A stretch of 37,702 nt of DNA, taken from assembly GCA_028691975.1 (NCBI GenBank), contig JAQUYF010000015.1, positions 1 to 37,702 on the forward strand. Reading direction: 5' to 3'. A program made the translations under genes and the position numbers. Source of the DNA: Bacteroidales bacterium. Lineage in GTDB: Bacteria > Bacteroidota > Bacteroidia > Bacteroidales > UBA932. Under the pieces are notes generated by a model. It was not told the DNA's origin, did not search any database, and was given only the letters and a program-made list of their open reading frames with translations. This document shows positions 1 through 8,008 of the stretch, piece after piece. Each line of letters opens with the position of its first letter. Position 1 is the stretch's first letter.

Positions 1-620
1 TTCATAAGCTCTTTTTCACCCCCGCTGACACCGGTGAGATTAATGTACTCACTCAACGCCTTACACCTGAGTGCAGTATTAAGTTCCGTAGGCTCCTTTT
101 TAGCAGCTTTTGCAGCCGCTGCCAAAGCCTTTGCTGCATCTTTCACTGTAACAGGTGCATCACTTTGAGCCATTTTGGCTTTAGGTATCCCCAAAACCAT
201 CAATTGGCGGGTCAAAAATCCTTTTACGGTCTCATCATTGCTTTTTGCGAGAGCGTCCTGATAAGCCTTTATTACATCATCCTTATAATCAGACTCTTCC
301 GAAGGAATAGATGCCACATAGGCCGTCACTCCGCTAAGAGCATACTGAGCAGGAACGGAGCTCTTATCATTTCGCTCAAGCATCTGAAGAAGCATTGAGA
401 TGCCTTCTTCTCCCGTAGAAACAATATCGTCCATGAGACGATTGTACAAAGCCTGATTATCGGCAGGAAGCTGATTAAGCGCATCAACAATCTTTGTACT
501 TGCAGTTCTGTTCGCATTTTGAGCGAAAGAAGAGAAAGCAAGTACGGTAAAAATCAGAAAGGCTGAGAAACTTCTTTGAAGCACTCTGCAAGTTGTATTT
601 TTAATACTTTTCATCATCAT
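1..620 (-). CDS. Secreted DUF1080/HEAT-like protein, C-terminal part missing (window edge)
   Basis: The frame is open from three consecutive ATG codons (620, 617, 614) to the window edge, so only about the first 206 residues are visible. It starts with a basic stretch and a hydrophobic segment ending FSSFAQ, a Sec signal peptide. What follows is alpha-helical and resembles the HEAT-like N-terminus of large Bacteroidetes proteins that carry a DUF1080 (3-keto-disaccharide hydrolase) domain further on; that domain would lie outside the window, so the assignment is inference. An Ala/Lys-rich stretch (KDAAKALAAAAKAAKK) lies near residues 160-180. It starts 5 bp after the stop of the Tat-exported Gfo/Idh/MocA gene, so the two are almost certainly co-transcribed. 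Confidence 0.6.
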   Translation of the reverse strand, partial: MMMKSIKNTTCRVLQRSFSAFLIFTVLAFSSFAQNANRTASTKIVDALNQLPADNQALYNRLMDDIVSTGEEGISMLLQMLERNDKSSVPAQYALSGVTAYVASIPSEESDYKDDVIKAYQDALAKSNDETVKGFLTRQLMVLGIPKAKMAQSDAPVTVKDAAKALAAAAKAAKKEPTELNTALRCKALSEYINLTGVSGGEKELM

Positions 621-625
621 AAATA

Positions 626-1918
626 TTAAAGAGTCCATGGAGCACGCATCGGCTGATTAATCAGACGGTTAGCTGCATCATCATTGATAAATTCCATCTT
701 CGCACTGTCAAAATTAAAAGTCCTGTTGAGCTGAAGTGCTACGGCACCGATATTGACGAGCGTACAACTGCGGTGACCGTTAATCTCGTTGAGAGCAAAC
801 TTCTGACGTGACTTTATGCACTCAATAAAATCTGTGTTCTGAGGTTTAGGATCAGGAAACTTGGCAAGCTTCATCTGCCAATCCGGAATATCGCAGATGA
901 AATTGTTATAAACATTACCGTTAGGACCTGCAATGTAAGGTGTGTCCGATTGACCGTAGTCACCTCCCCAAAGTACGATCTGACACCCGTCTGAATATGT
1001 ATAAGTAATCGATCTCCACGTACCTACGGCATCATAATGCTGCTGCGGGGCATCCACTTCCACCTTAACCGGACTTTCATTGTCCTTTCCGAGGAAATAT
1101 TGTACGGGATCCATATAGTGCTGACCCATATCGCAAAGTCCACCTCCATCATAATCCCAATACCCACGGAATGTCTGGTGCACTCGATGCGGGTTGTAAG
1201 GCTTCTCAGGAGCAGGCCCCAACCACATATCGTAGTCAAGCTCTGCAGGCACAGGCATTGGATCAAGATGCTCCTTACCTACCCAGTAAAACTTCCAGTC
1301 AAATCCTGTATGCTTGGAGATTGTAACTTTCAACGGCCAACCGAGCAAGCCACTCTCCACCAATTTTTTGAGAGGGAATACGGTAGTGCCGAGACCATAA
1401 AAATTATCAGTAAAACGGAACCACGTATTGAGGCGGAAAACTCTGTTGTAGCGCTCCATAGCCTCCATTACTCGTTTCCCTTCACCGATAGTACGGGTCA
1501 TAGGCTTTTCACACCATACATCTTTTCCTGCCTTGGCTGCCGCAATGCTCATAAGAGCATGCCAGTGCGGAGGAGTTGCAATATGCACAACATCGACGTT
1601 AGGGTCGTTGATAAGATCCATCCAGTTGGAATAGAGATTAATGTTGGCATCAACATTTTTGTTACCCTCACCATGAAGCTTTTGAGCAAGTTCACGACCT
1701 GCCGTCAGGTGATTTTTATCAACATCACAAATGGCGGTAAGACGTGCTCCTCCGTATCTGAAATGTGAACGTCCCATACCTCCAACACCTATTATTCCTT
1801 TGGTCAACTGGTCACTGGGGGCTATATATCCTTTACCGCCCAACACGTGTCTGGGCAAAATAGTAAGTGCAGCTATTGCACCTGATGCTTTTAAAAAAGT
1901 TCGTCTGTCTAAAGTCAT
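626..1918 (-). CDS. Tat-exported Gfo/Idh/MocA family oxidoreductase
   Basis: The 430-residue protein begins MTLDRRTFLKASG, a twin-arginine signal followed by a hydrophobic segment, so it is probably exported folded with its NAD(P) cofactor. The Rossmann motif GVGGMGRSH follows at about residues 44-52, then the family signature CEKPMT. Length fits the family. I chose the ATG at 1918; a start at 1945 would put nine residues in front of the Tat motif. The C-terminal domain has the substrate-side segment GGGLCDMGQHYMDPV. Substrate unknown: relatives oxidise sugars, including at the C3 hydroxyl of glycosides. Pairing with a DUF1080-like gene 5 bp downstream fits an oxidative glycoside-cleavage role, which is inference. 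Confidence 0.9.
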   Translation of the reverse strand: MTLDRRTFLKASGAIAALTILPRHVLGGKGYIAPSDQLTKGIIGVGGMGRSHFRYGGARLTAICDVDKNHLTAGRELAQKLHGEGNKNVDANINLYSNWMDLINDPNVDVVHIATPPHWHALMSIAAAKAGKDVWCEKPMTRTIGEGKRVMEAMERYNRVFRLNTWFRFTDNFYGLGTTVFPLKKLVESGLLGWPLKVTISKHTGFDWKFYWVGKEHLDPMPVPAELDYDMWLGPAPEKPYNPHRVHQTFRGYWDYDGGGLCDMGQHYMDPVQYFLGKDNESPVKVEVDAPQQHYDAVGTWRSITYTYSDGCQIVLWGGDYGQSDTPYIAGPNGNVYNNFICDIPDWQMKLAKFPDPKPQNTDFIECIKSRQKFALNEINGHRSCTLVNIGAVALQLNRTFNFDSAKMEFINDDAANRLINQPMRAPWTL

Positions 1919-2030
1919 ATTATTATTTACGTAAACTGTTAGCAATCCACGAAGTTACAAAAAGTACGCTTATGCACAAACAAGAGTTATCAATAAGTTA
2001 TCGACAATTATAATGAGAAGCAGCTATGTC

Positions 2031-2112
2031 CGGCCACGTTTGAGGCTGATTTTGTGGCCGAGGTCAGTGACTTTGCATTGCCGGCCACATTTGAGGCCTG
2101 TTTTGTGGCTGA
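2031..2112. repeat. Two direct copies of a 31-bp hairpin element
   Basis: Two 31-bp units, 2031-2061 and 2082-2112, match at 26 of 31 positions and lie 51 bp apart. Each begins CGGCCAC and ends near GTGGCC or GTGGCT, so each can fold into a hairpin (perfect GGCCAC/GTGGCC arms in copy 1; a G-T pair in copy 2). They sit in the 232-bp gap between the end of the cytosolic oxidoreductase (2151 is its stop side) and the start of the Tat-exported one (1918), both minus strand. Function unknown: they could be protein-binding sites, part of the leader, or a decayed small repeat. Confidence 0.7.
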
Positions 2113-2150
2113 AGCGATGGTTTGCCGCTAATGCCGCTAAAGATGGAGAA

Positions 2151-3242
2151 TTATTTATTGTGGCGAAGAAGACCGTAACCCTTATTAAGGGTACTGCGAC
2201 GGTTGATGATGCTTTTCAGAGTTTTTTTGTCGCCACGTACGGGCAGATCATTCTTATCCGCATCCTCAAGAAAGCGCCACGCATACTCAGAAGCCATAGC
2301 AGCTTCTCTCAAAGTAGGAAGCAACGGACTCAAAGACTTCTTCTCAAGAGAATCGGCAAATAGATTGAGCAGAATATCGATATTCTTATCTCCGAAAGGT
2401 CTCTCCTCGACAATAGTCTTTGTAACGCCGTGTATCTCCACAACAGCCGTCTTAAAATCATGCGTCATACGTGCAACCCCCTTAGTGCCAATGATATCGT
2501 TGTATGAAAGATGAGTAAGATCCTTAGCGAGCTGACCGTAAATATGACCTTGGGTAATATCAAAGACGACACCATTTTCAAAAGTACCGTGACAATTCAG
2601 CCACCAAGGCTCACCGTAATCCCAAAAATCCAATCCCTGAGCATGCCACGTCTTGAATTCGCTTTCAGCCATCCAGCGGGCCAAGTCCACATAGTGTAAA
2701 CCACAGTCGTGAAAACAAGGTCCTTCAGGTGCGTGCCCCTCACCCGGAGCAAGCCCCGGCGTCATGTGACAGATTCGTATGATCGCCAGATCTCCCAATT
2801 CTCCCGAACGAAGAGCATCACGAAGCATAAGATTGTACCAGGCATTACGCAAAGGCAAATTAACGGTAGCAAGCAGTCCTGAATTTGCGACCAACTTTAC
2901 CACCTGCCATTCATTCTCTATCTTGTCTGAGAGAGGCTTCTCCGTAATGATATTTTTGCCTGCGGCGACAGCCTTCTCAATCTGCCCCATCCTCGAATCG
3001 GCAAGAGCCGTCAGGATTACCGCATCCACTTCCGGATCGGAAAATATAGCCGTATCATCGGAGAGAACTTGGGCCGTCAATGAAAGTTCATTTAAAGTCT
3101 TCTCGGCAAAGTCCCTTGCAGAAGGATCAATATCAAGTATGTATAATATGTCCCAATAGTTATTTTTTGCAATCTCGCGGAGATACAACTCTCCCATCCT
3201 TCCAAACCCGATAATAGCCGCTTTGAACTTCCTGGTACCCAT
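2151..3242 (-). CDS. Cytosolic Gfo/Idh/MocA family oxidoreductase
   Basis: The protein has 363 residues from the ATG at 3242 (MGTRKFKAAIIGFGRMG); an upstream in-frame ATG at 3275 would add 11 residues ahead of the Rossmann strand and is less likely. The nucleotide-binding motif GFGRMG is at residues 11-16, and the EKPLSD segment matches the family EKP signature. There is no signal peptide, unlike the neighbouring paralogue, so it acts in the cytoplasm. The C-terminal half has CGLHYVDLARWM, the usual substrate-domain helix. Substrate unknown; sugars, inositols or amino sugars are typical. A promoter-like element lies just upstream at 3259-3292. Confidence 0.88.
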   Translation of the reverse strand: MGTRKFKAAIIGFGRMGELYLREIAKNNYWDILYILDIDPSARDFAEKTLNELSLTAQVLSDDTAIFSDPEVDAVILTALADSRMGQIEKAVAAGKNIITEKPLSDKIENEWQVVKLVANSGLLATVNLPLRNAWYNLMLRDALRSGELGDLAIIRICHMTPGLAPGEGHAPEGPCFHDCGLHYVDLARWMAESEFKTWHAQGLDFWDYGEPWWLNCHGTFENGVVFDITQGHIYGQLAKDLTHLSYNDIIGTKGVARMTHDFKTAVVEIHGVTKTIVEERPFGDKNIDILLNLFADSLEKKSLSPLLPTLREAAMASEYAWRFLEDADKNDLPVRGDKKTLKSIINRRSTLNKGYGLLRHNK

Positions 3243-3258
3243 GTAGAATAATTTTATG

Positions 3259-3292
3259 CAAATATAGGTATTCAAGTAAAAAAATCCGCAAA
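3259..3292 (-). promoter_or_regulatory. Possible promoter of the cytosolic Gfo/Idh/MocA gene
   Basis: On the minus strand a TATATTTG element (3259-3266) fits the Bacteroidetes -7 consensus TAnnTTTG, 16 bp before the chosen ATG. A TTTG (3289-3292) lies 22 bp further upstream, slightly longer than the usual 19-21 bp spacer. Confidence 0.4.
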
Positions 3293-3319
3293 AAATAGAT
3301 AATCGTTCGTAAAATAAGG

Positions 3320-3349
3320 TTGTAAATTATTGAGCAACCCTTACCTTTG
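3320..3349 (+). promoter_or_regulatory. Promoter of the barrel / phosphoesterase / chromate transporter operon
   Basis: TTG at 3320-3322 and TACCTTTG at 3342-3349 are separated by exactly 19 bp, matching the Bacteroidetes primary promoter. The first ATG of the operon lies 26 bp downstream at 3376. Confidence 0.65.
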
Positions 3350-3375
3350 CACAGCGTATTATTAAGGATCATCCA

Positions 3376-4146
3376 ATGACAGACCACTCGATAAAGCATA
3401 TCTTCTTCCACGAATTACACGAACACAAACACAGAATAGTGCTGACAGTATCCGTAATATGTGGACTGATCATACCAATTTCGACAGCAAAACCACTCTC
3501 TGCACAGACCATTCCCACACTTGACCACAACTTCATCCGTCCCAACCTTGAGTACGGCTACAACCACACGTGGGGCAACTATACCGACATCACCCTGACA
3601 ACTGACTGGTCGCTTTCGCAAAAAATGCATATAACAGGTGGATTATCAAGCAGTACGGCAGATATCCACGCATTTTACGCAGGAATCAGATATGACATAC
3701 CTCTTCACTTTGGAGATGCAGGCACTCTCTATATTGACAACCGCTACCTGCTTCGCTGTGTCGTACGCAACGACATTTGGGATGCCACGGGGACCCTTTC
3801 TGCAGGCTACTTTCACCACCATCTAAGAGCAGAGGCCGGCATTTCCACCCTCTACTTTTTCGACTCGAATGGAGGAATTTGGGAGCCATTGGGCTTTATT
3901 TATCTACTTGAGGGTATGATATTTAAGAATAGTCATAAATGGAACGCGGGTGCCAGAATATCCAATATCCGTCCATTTGCCGTAGAGAGATTCTACTTCC
4001 CAACTTTTTCACTTCTCGGACAGTACAGAATATCGGATCGGTTAGCCATTACGGCGGAAGGAGGAGTCGAACCAAGTGGAATTTTCAACATGGCGGCCCA
4101 ATTTTACAGCGGCTACATTAACTTAGGCCTGAAATTTTTATGGTAA
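3376..4146 (+). CDS. Predicted small outer-membrane beta-barrel protein, unknown function
   Basis: 256 residues. A His-rich N-terminus of about 20 residues precedes a hydrophobic segment ending in AKPLSAQ, which reads as a signal peptide with a long n-region. The mature part alternates aromatic/hydrophobic and polar residues in short strands separated by turns (for example GYNHTWGNYTDITL and YSGYINLGLKFLW) and ends in an aromatic residue, as outer-membrane barrels do. I recognise no named family. Its stop overlaps the next start by 7 bp (TTTTTATGGTAA), so translation is probably coupled to the metallophosphoesterase lipoprotein, and the two may act together at the cell envelope. Confidence 0.75.
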   Translation: MTDHSIKHIFFHELHEHKHRIVLTVSVICGLIIPISTAKPLSAQTIPTLDHNFIRPNLEYGYNHTWGNYTDITLTTDWSLSQKMHITGGLSSSTADIHAFYAGIRYDIPLHFGDAGTLYIDNRYLLRCVVRNDIWDATGTLSAGYFHHHLRAEAGISTLYFFDSNGGIWEPLGFIYLLEGMIFKNSHKWNAGARISNIRPFAVERFYFPTFSLLGQYRISDRLAITAEGGVEPSGIFNMAAQFYSGYINLGLKFLW

Positions 4147-4982
4147 AAAGAGTATATATATTACTGTTGGCACTCTCCCCGATTATATTTGCAACGGGAT
4201 GCAACGAGCTTGACTTTCCAGGCATGATCTACTCCTCAAGCGGAAGTGTTGAGAGTCGATTTGCCGAGTCCATTTCATGGAATCTAAGCCACGAAAGCAA
4301 GATAAAAGTCTCCCCGTCAGATACATACACGATGTATGTCGGCACCGACTGTCACGTTGACAAGACATACAACAATCTCAGCAGATTTCTCGAAGAAGAA
4401 AAGAACGACCCGACTTCAATAGGATCTTTCATGCTCGGAGATTTGGGACAGACCTACGACCTGTTCCCCGTCATAGCCGAAATGCTTGCAGACAGCTATG
4501 TTATAGTGGGCAACCACGATATGTATTTCAACAGATGGGAAGAGTTCAGACAATATTTTGGAACTTCAACATACTGTATCACTGTGATAACACCTAAGTA
4601 TCAGGATCTTATAATTATGCTCGACTCCGCTAACGGCACATTGGGTTCATCCCAAATGAAGTGGCTCCGCAACATACTTTTGCAAAGTCGTGCAGCATAC
4701 CGTCACTGCATCGTCTGTACACACGTCAACCTCTTCAAAACCGACAATTCCCAACAATTCACCGGTAATATGCCCATTGCTGAGACCTTTGAACTTTGTG
4801 CTCTGTTTGACCAATACGACGTGGAAATCTGTCTTCAGGGACACGATCATTATCGTGAAGAGCTGATCTTCAAGGGTGTTGAATATATAGACATTGAGTC
4901 GATGGAAGATGCTTCCGCGCCTCCGGCATACCTGCTGCTGACAGTAGGGAGCGACATTACTCACAAATTCCAATCACTTTAG
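4140..4982 (+). CDS. Metallophosphoesterase lipoprotein
   Basis: 280 residues. The N-terminus is a lipoprotein signal (hydrophobic run, then FATGC with Cys21 as lipidation site). The calcineurin-like phosphoesterase metal-binding blocks appear in order: DCH, GDLGQ, GNHD, THVN and GHDH. These residues bind two metal ions and hydrolyse phosphoester bonds; the substrate cannot be told. Because it is a lipoprotein it should work on the periplasmic side or at the outer membrane. The start overlaps the barrel gene and its end lies 14 bp before the first chromate-transporter gene, so it is in the middle of one operon. Confidence 0.85.
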   Translation: MVKRVYILLLALSPIIFATGCNELDFPGMIYSSSGSVESRFAESISWNLSHESKIKVSPSDTYTMYVGTDCHVDKTYNNLSRFLEEEKNDPTSIGSFMLGDLGQTYDLFPVIAEMLADSYVIVGNHDMYFNRWEEFRQYFGTSTYCITVITPKYQDLIIMLDSANGTLGSSQMKWLRNILLQSRAAYRHCIVCTHVNLFKTDNSQQFTGNMPIAETFELCALFDQYDVEICLQGHDHYREELIFKGVEYIDIESMEDASAPPAYLLLTVGSDITHKFQSL

Positions 4983-4996
4983 CATACATATACTTA

Positions 4997-5569
4997 ATGA
5001 ACACACGCATAACTTACAATAACGAAAAATACATACTTGGGCAGTTGTTCTGGAGTTTTTTCAAGATAGGTGCCTTTACGTTCGGAAGCGGCTATGCCAT
5101 GATTCCGATGATTGAAAAGGAGGTCATTGATCGCAAGAAGTGGTTTGAAAAGGATGACTTCTACAATCAATTGACACTTGCACAGTCAGCTCCGGGGCCG
5201 ATTGCCCTCAATACGGCTGTATTTGTCGGATACAAGTTAAAAGGATGGATCGGCTCGCTGATTTCAGTCCTCGGAGTAGTGATTCCATCTTTTACCATAC
5301 TCCTGCTCGTAGCAGTATATTTAGCCGGTTATAAGGATCTTCCCGAAGTAGAATCGGCTTTTAAGGGCATCCGACCGGCTGTCATTGCCCTCATCTGCGT
5401 TCCCTGCATCCGCATGATGAAGAATTTCAGCATCTGGAAGATAGCAGTAGCCGTCAGCATAGCTATAATCATCTGGCAATTAGGTATTTCTCCTATCTAT
5501 TTTCTGATACTCGGAGCTGCTGCCGGCATAATATACACTTTTTACGCCAAACCTAAACCGAAGTCATGA
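4997..5569 (+). CDS. Chromate transporter (CHR family), first half-size subunit
   Basis: 190 residues, all membrane segments and short loops. It has the CHR-domain hallmarks: FFKIGAFTFGSGYAMIP near the N-terminus and the APGPIALNTAVFVGY block at about residues 56-70. Long CHR proteins have two such domains; here each domain is a separate gene, the short-chain arrangement in which two halves of opposite topology pair up. Some family members export chromate, but the physiological anion here is unknown. The stop overlaps the partner's ATG by 4 bp (ATGA), indicating coupled translation and equal expression. Confidence 0.9.
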   Translation: MNTRITYNNEKYILGQLFWSFFKIGAFTFGSGYAMIPMIEKEVIDRKKWFEKDDFYNQLTLAQSAPGPIALNTAVFVGYKLKGWIGSLISVLGVVIPSFTILLLVAVYLAGYKDLPEVESAFKGIRPAVIALICVPCIRMMKNFSIWKIAVAVSIAIIIWQLGISPIYFLILGAAAGIIYTFYAKPKPKS

Positions 5570-6087
5570 TCTACCTGCAACTTTTTCTTTCATATCTGAA
5601 AATAGGTTTTTTCGGCTTCGGAGGAGGGATAGCCATGATCTCTCTCATCAACAATGAAGTAGTGGTGCGCCGTGCATGGCTCACGAGTAAGGAATTAACT
5701 GATATTGTGGCTATTGCGCAAATGACCCCTGGCCCTATTGCCGTAAACTGTGCTACTTACGTAGGCTATACCGTTACCGGAAATATTTGGGGATCATTGC
5801 TTTCCACATTTGCAGTCAGCCTTCCCCCAATGACTATCATGCTGCTGATCTGCTACTTTTACAAGAGATTGAATCACAACCGTTTTGTGGAAGGTGCTCT
5901 CGCGACAATGCGCCCCGTAATGGTCGGGATGATTGGTGCCGCAGCCCTTACTTTCGTCAGCAAAGAGACCTTTGTGGACTGGAAAAGCTACATCATATTT
6001 GCAGTATGCTTTGCTGCTACATGGCTGAAAGTCAGCCCTATATTACTGATCGTCCTTGCTGCCGTCACCGGCATTATTCTCTATTAA
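5566..6087 (+). CDS. Chromate transporter (CHR family), second half-size subunit
   Basis: 173 residues, hydrophobic throughout. The signatures YLKIGFFGFGGGIAMIS and MTPGPIAVNCATYVGY mirror those of the preceding gene. It is expected to form a heterodimer with that subunit in the inner membrane. The last 45 bp overlap the 3' end of the convergent alpha/beta hydrolase gene on the minus strand, and no hairpin terminator is visible there. Confidence 0.9.
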   Translation: MIYLQLFLSYLKIGFFGFGGGIAMISLINNEVVVRRAWLTSKELTDIVAIAQMTPGPIAVNCATYVGYTVTGNIWGSLLSTFAVSLPPMTIMLLICYFYKRLNHNRFVEGALATMRPVMVGMIGAAALTFVSKETFVDWKSYIIFAVCFAATWLKVSPILLIVLAAVTGIILY

Positions 6088-6924
6088 ACCCTGCCCGACA
6101 CCTCTTTCCTCATCTATTTCCGAGAGGAAGGCAAGCACTACCTGATTAAACAGCACAGGTGCTTCGACATTGCAGACATGTCCGGCCCCAGGCAAAATAA
6201 CCAGCCGTGAATAATCATCATGCGTCTGCATATACATTTTCACCTGTGAAATAAAGATATAATCATCCTCCCCCATCACATAAGCAGTGCGAACCGGAGG
6301 TTCAACATCCCAATACTTGGCGAGGATCTTGTTAAGCCCCTTGTTGAGAGTCATCCACTTCATAAAGTCATCACGCGTGATTTTAAGTGACTCTGCAATA
6401 AACAACTTGCGAGACTCGGTATTTGCCTTCGACGGCATCAATACACGCGCATAGATGCGATATATCCACATATATGGAAAGATATGTTTGGTAAGATTTG
6501 CCACCCAGGAGAGAAACTTGGATCTACTGTTAAACTTCATCACAGCTCCCGCAATAGTCATAGATTTAACCAGATGTATGTGAGTCTCGGCTATCTGACG
6601 TATTACAATACCTCCGAGGGAGAGACCGACGAAGTGGCACGACTTGAGGCCGAGCGATTGCACCACTTCCATGACATCTGAAGCAATCTGTTCAATGGTA
6701 AACTTCTGATAGATATCAGGCTCTCTTTTCTTTTTCACTTTGGAAACAGACTTTGCAGACTTTGAGGAGTCTCCGTGCCCTCTCAGATCCACGAAAAGCA
6801 GATTGTACTTTCGGCTGAAGTCACGTACCTGCTTAAACCATACATTGGAACTTCCACCCGCTCCGTGTACGAAAACCACCCAGTCGGCAGCATCTTGATT
6901 TACAATAGTTTTGTATGCGATCAT
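6043..6924 (-). CDS. Alpha/beta-fold hydrolase
   Basis: 293 residues. The oxyanion-hole motif HGAGG is at residues 20-24 and the nucleophile elbow GLSLGG puts Ser at 102. The acid is Asp220 or Asp221 (GEDDYIF) and the base His249 (GAGHVC), so the triad is complete. DLRGHGDS marks the loop typical of the esterase/peptidase branch. A Lys-rich insertion (KVKKKREPD) follows strand 4. No signal peptide, so cytoplasmic. It begins 1 bp after the stop of the RluD-like gene. A 20-residue Gly/Asp/Asn-rich tail is encoded in the segment that overlaps the convergent chromate transporter. Substrate unknown. Confidence 0.85.
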   Translation of the reverse strand: MIAYKTIVNQDAADWVVFVHGAGGSSNVWFKQVRDFSRKYNLLFVDLRGHGDSSKSAKSVSKVKKKREPDIYQKFTIEQIASDVMEVVQSLGLKSCHFVGLSLGGIVIRQIAETHIHLVKSMTIAGAVMKFNSRSKFLSWVANLTKHIFPYMWIYRIYARVLMPSKANTESRKLFIAESLKITRDDFMKWMTLNKGLNKILAKYWDVEPPVRTAYVMGEDDYIFISQVKMYMQTHDDYSRLVILPGAGHVCNVEAPVLFNQVVLAFLSEIDEERGVGQGLIENNAGDGSKDDQ

Positions 6925-6925
6925 G

Positions 6926-8008
6926 TTACTGTTCCTCCTCTTGCAACTCCTTTACTCCCGCATACTTCCTCCATTTCTCGATAAGAGCGGTAAAGTCGGA
7001 AGGTATTTCCGAATCAAGGCGAAGCCACTTCCCCGTCCTCGGATGGACAAAACCTAATGTCTTGGCATGCAACGCGTGACGCGGCAATATCTCGAAGCAA
7101 TTGTCTATAAACTGCCTGTATTTTGTATAAATTGTTCCCTTCAAAACCCTGTCTCCGCCATAGCGATCATCATTGAAAAGCGGATGTCCGATATAATTGA
7201 AATGAACGCGAATCTGGTGCGTTCTTCCTGTCTCAAGGATACACTCGACCAAAGTCACATAACCGAATCTTTCAAGCACGTTAAAGTGTGTCACGGCATG
7301 TTTGCCCTGCTCTCCCTCCGGAAATACCTTGAATTTCAAGCGATCATTCGGGTCGCGTCCGATATTTCCCTCAATCGTGCCACTATCCTCTGTGATGTTG
7401 CCCCACACAAGGGCGATATACTTTCTTTCTATCGAATGATCGAAAAACTGTTTGGCCAAATTCAACTGGGCTTCGTCATTCTTAGCCACTACCAGCAGTC
7501 CTGAGGTGTTTTTGTCAATTCTGTGAACCAAAATGCCCATCCTCTCATCTCCCTCATCAGCATTTTGGGTAATACCCAAATGATATGAAAGCGCATTAAT
7601 CAAAGTACCTGAAAAATGGCCGAACCCGGGATGAACCACCATACCTGCAGGCTTATTAACGACAAGCAGATCATCATCCTCATACACTACGTTCAGAGGT
7701 ATAGGCTCCGGATGCACTTCGAAGCCACGTCTTTGGAAAGGCATCATTATCGTAATGACATCCAAAGGCTTGACTTTGTAATTGGCTTTTACGACTTTGT
7801 CATTGACACGCACATACTCCGCATCAATCGCAAGCTGAATGCGGTGTCTTGAAGTCTGTTCTATATGTGTTGAAAGATACTTATCGATGCGCAGAGGAGA
7901 CTGACCTTTGTCCACAACATACCTGAAGTGTTCAAACATCTCCTGCTCCTCATCCTCGGATGCAACCTCTTCAATGTCTATGTCGTCATCACAATAATCA
8001 CTATTCAT
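6926..8008 (-). CDS. RluA/RluD-family pseudouridine synthase
   Basis: 360 residues. After an acidic N-terminus there is an S4 RNA-binding domain (about 34-90), then the synthase domain with HRIDKNTSGLLVV, whose catalytic Asp is residue 165. GRTHQIRVH and the NKPAGMVVHPG block confirm the RluD branch, which isomerises uridines in 23S rRNA. I chose the ATG at 8008; the extension to 8020 would need a TTG start. That ATG overlaps the PASTA gene stop by 8 bp, and the upstream AAGAGGAT is purine-rich, so translation is likely coupled. Order here: rpmH, PASTA protein, RluD-like, hydrolase. Confidence 0.93.
   Translation of the reverse strand: MNSDYCDDDIDIEEVASEDEEQEMFEHFRYVVDKGQSPLRIDKYLSTHIEQTSRHRIQLAIDAEYVRVNDKVVKANYKVKPLDVITIMMPFQRRGFEVHPEPIPLNVVYEDDDLLVVNKPAGMVVHPGFGHFSGTLINALSYHLGITQNADEGDERMGILVHRIDKNTSGLLVVAKNDEAQLNLAKQFFDHSIERKYIALVWGNITEDSGTIEGNIGRDPNDRLKFKVFPEGEQGKHAVTHFNVLERFGYVTLVECILETGRTHQIRVHFNYIGHPLFNDDRYGGDRVLKGTIYTKYRQFIDNCFEILPRHALHAKTLGFVHPRTGKWLRLDSEIPSDFTALIEKWRKYAGVKELQEEEQ

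Noticed and set aside
1037-1768. A 243-codon plus-strand frame opposite the Tat-exported oxidoreductase.
   Set aside because: It is antisense to a clear gene, has no protein-like domain, and no promoter or start context.
2013-2363. A 116-codon plus-strand frame covering the repeat and the 3' end of the cytosolic oxidoreductase.
   Set aside because: Two thirds of it is antisense to a real gene and the rest is made of the hairpin repeats.
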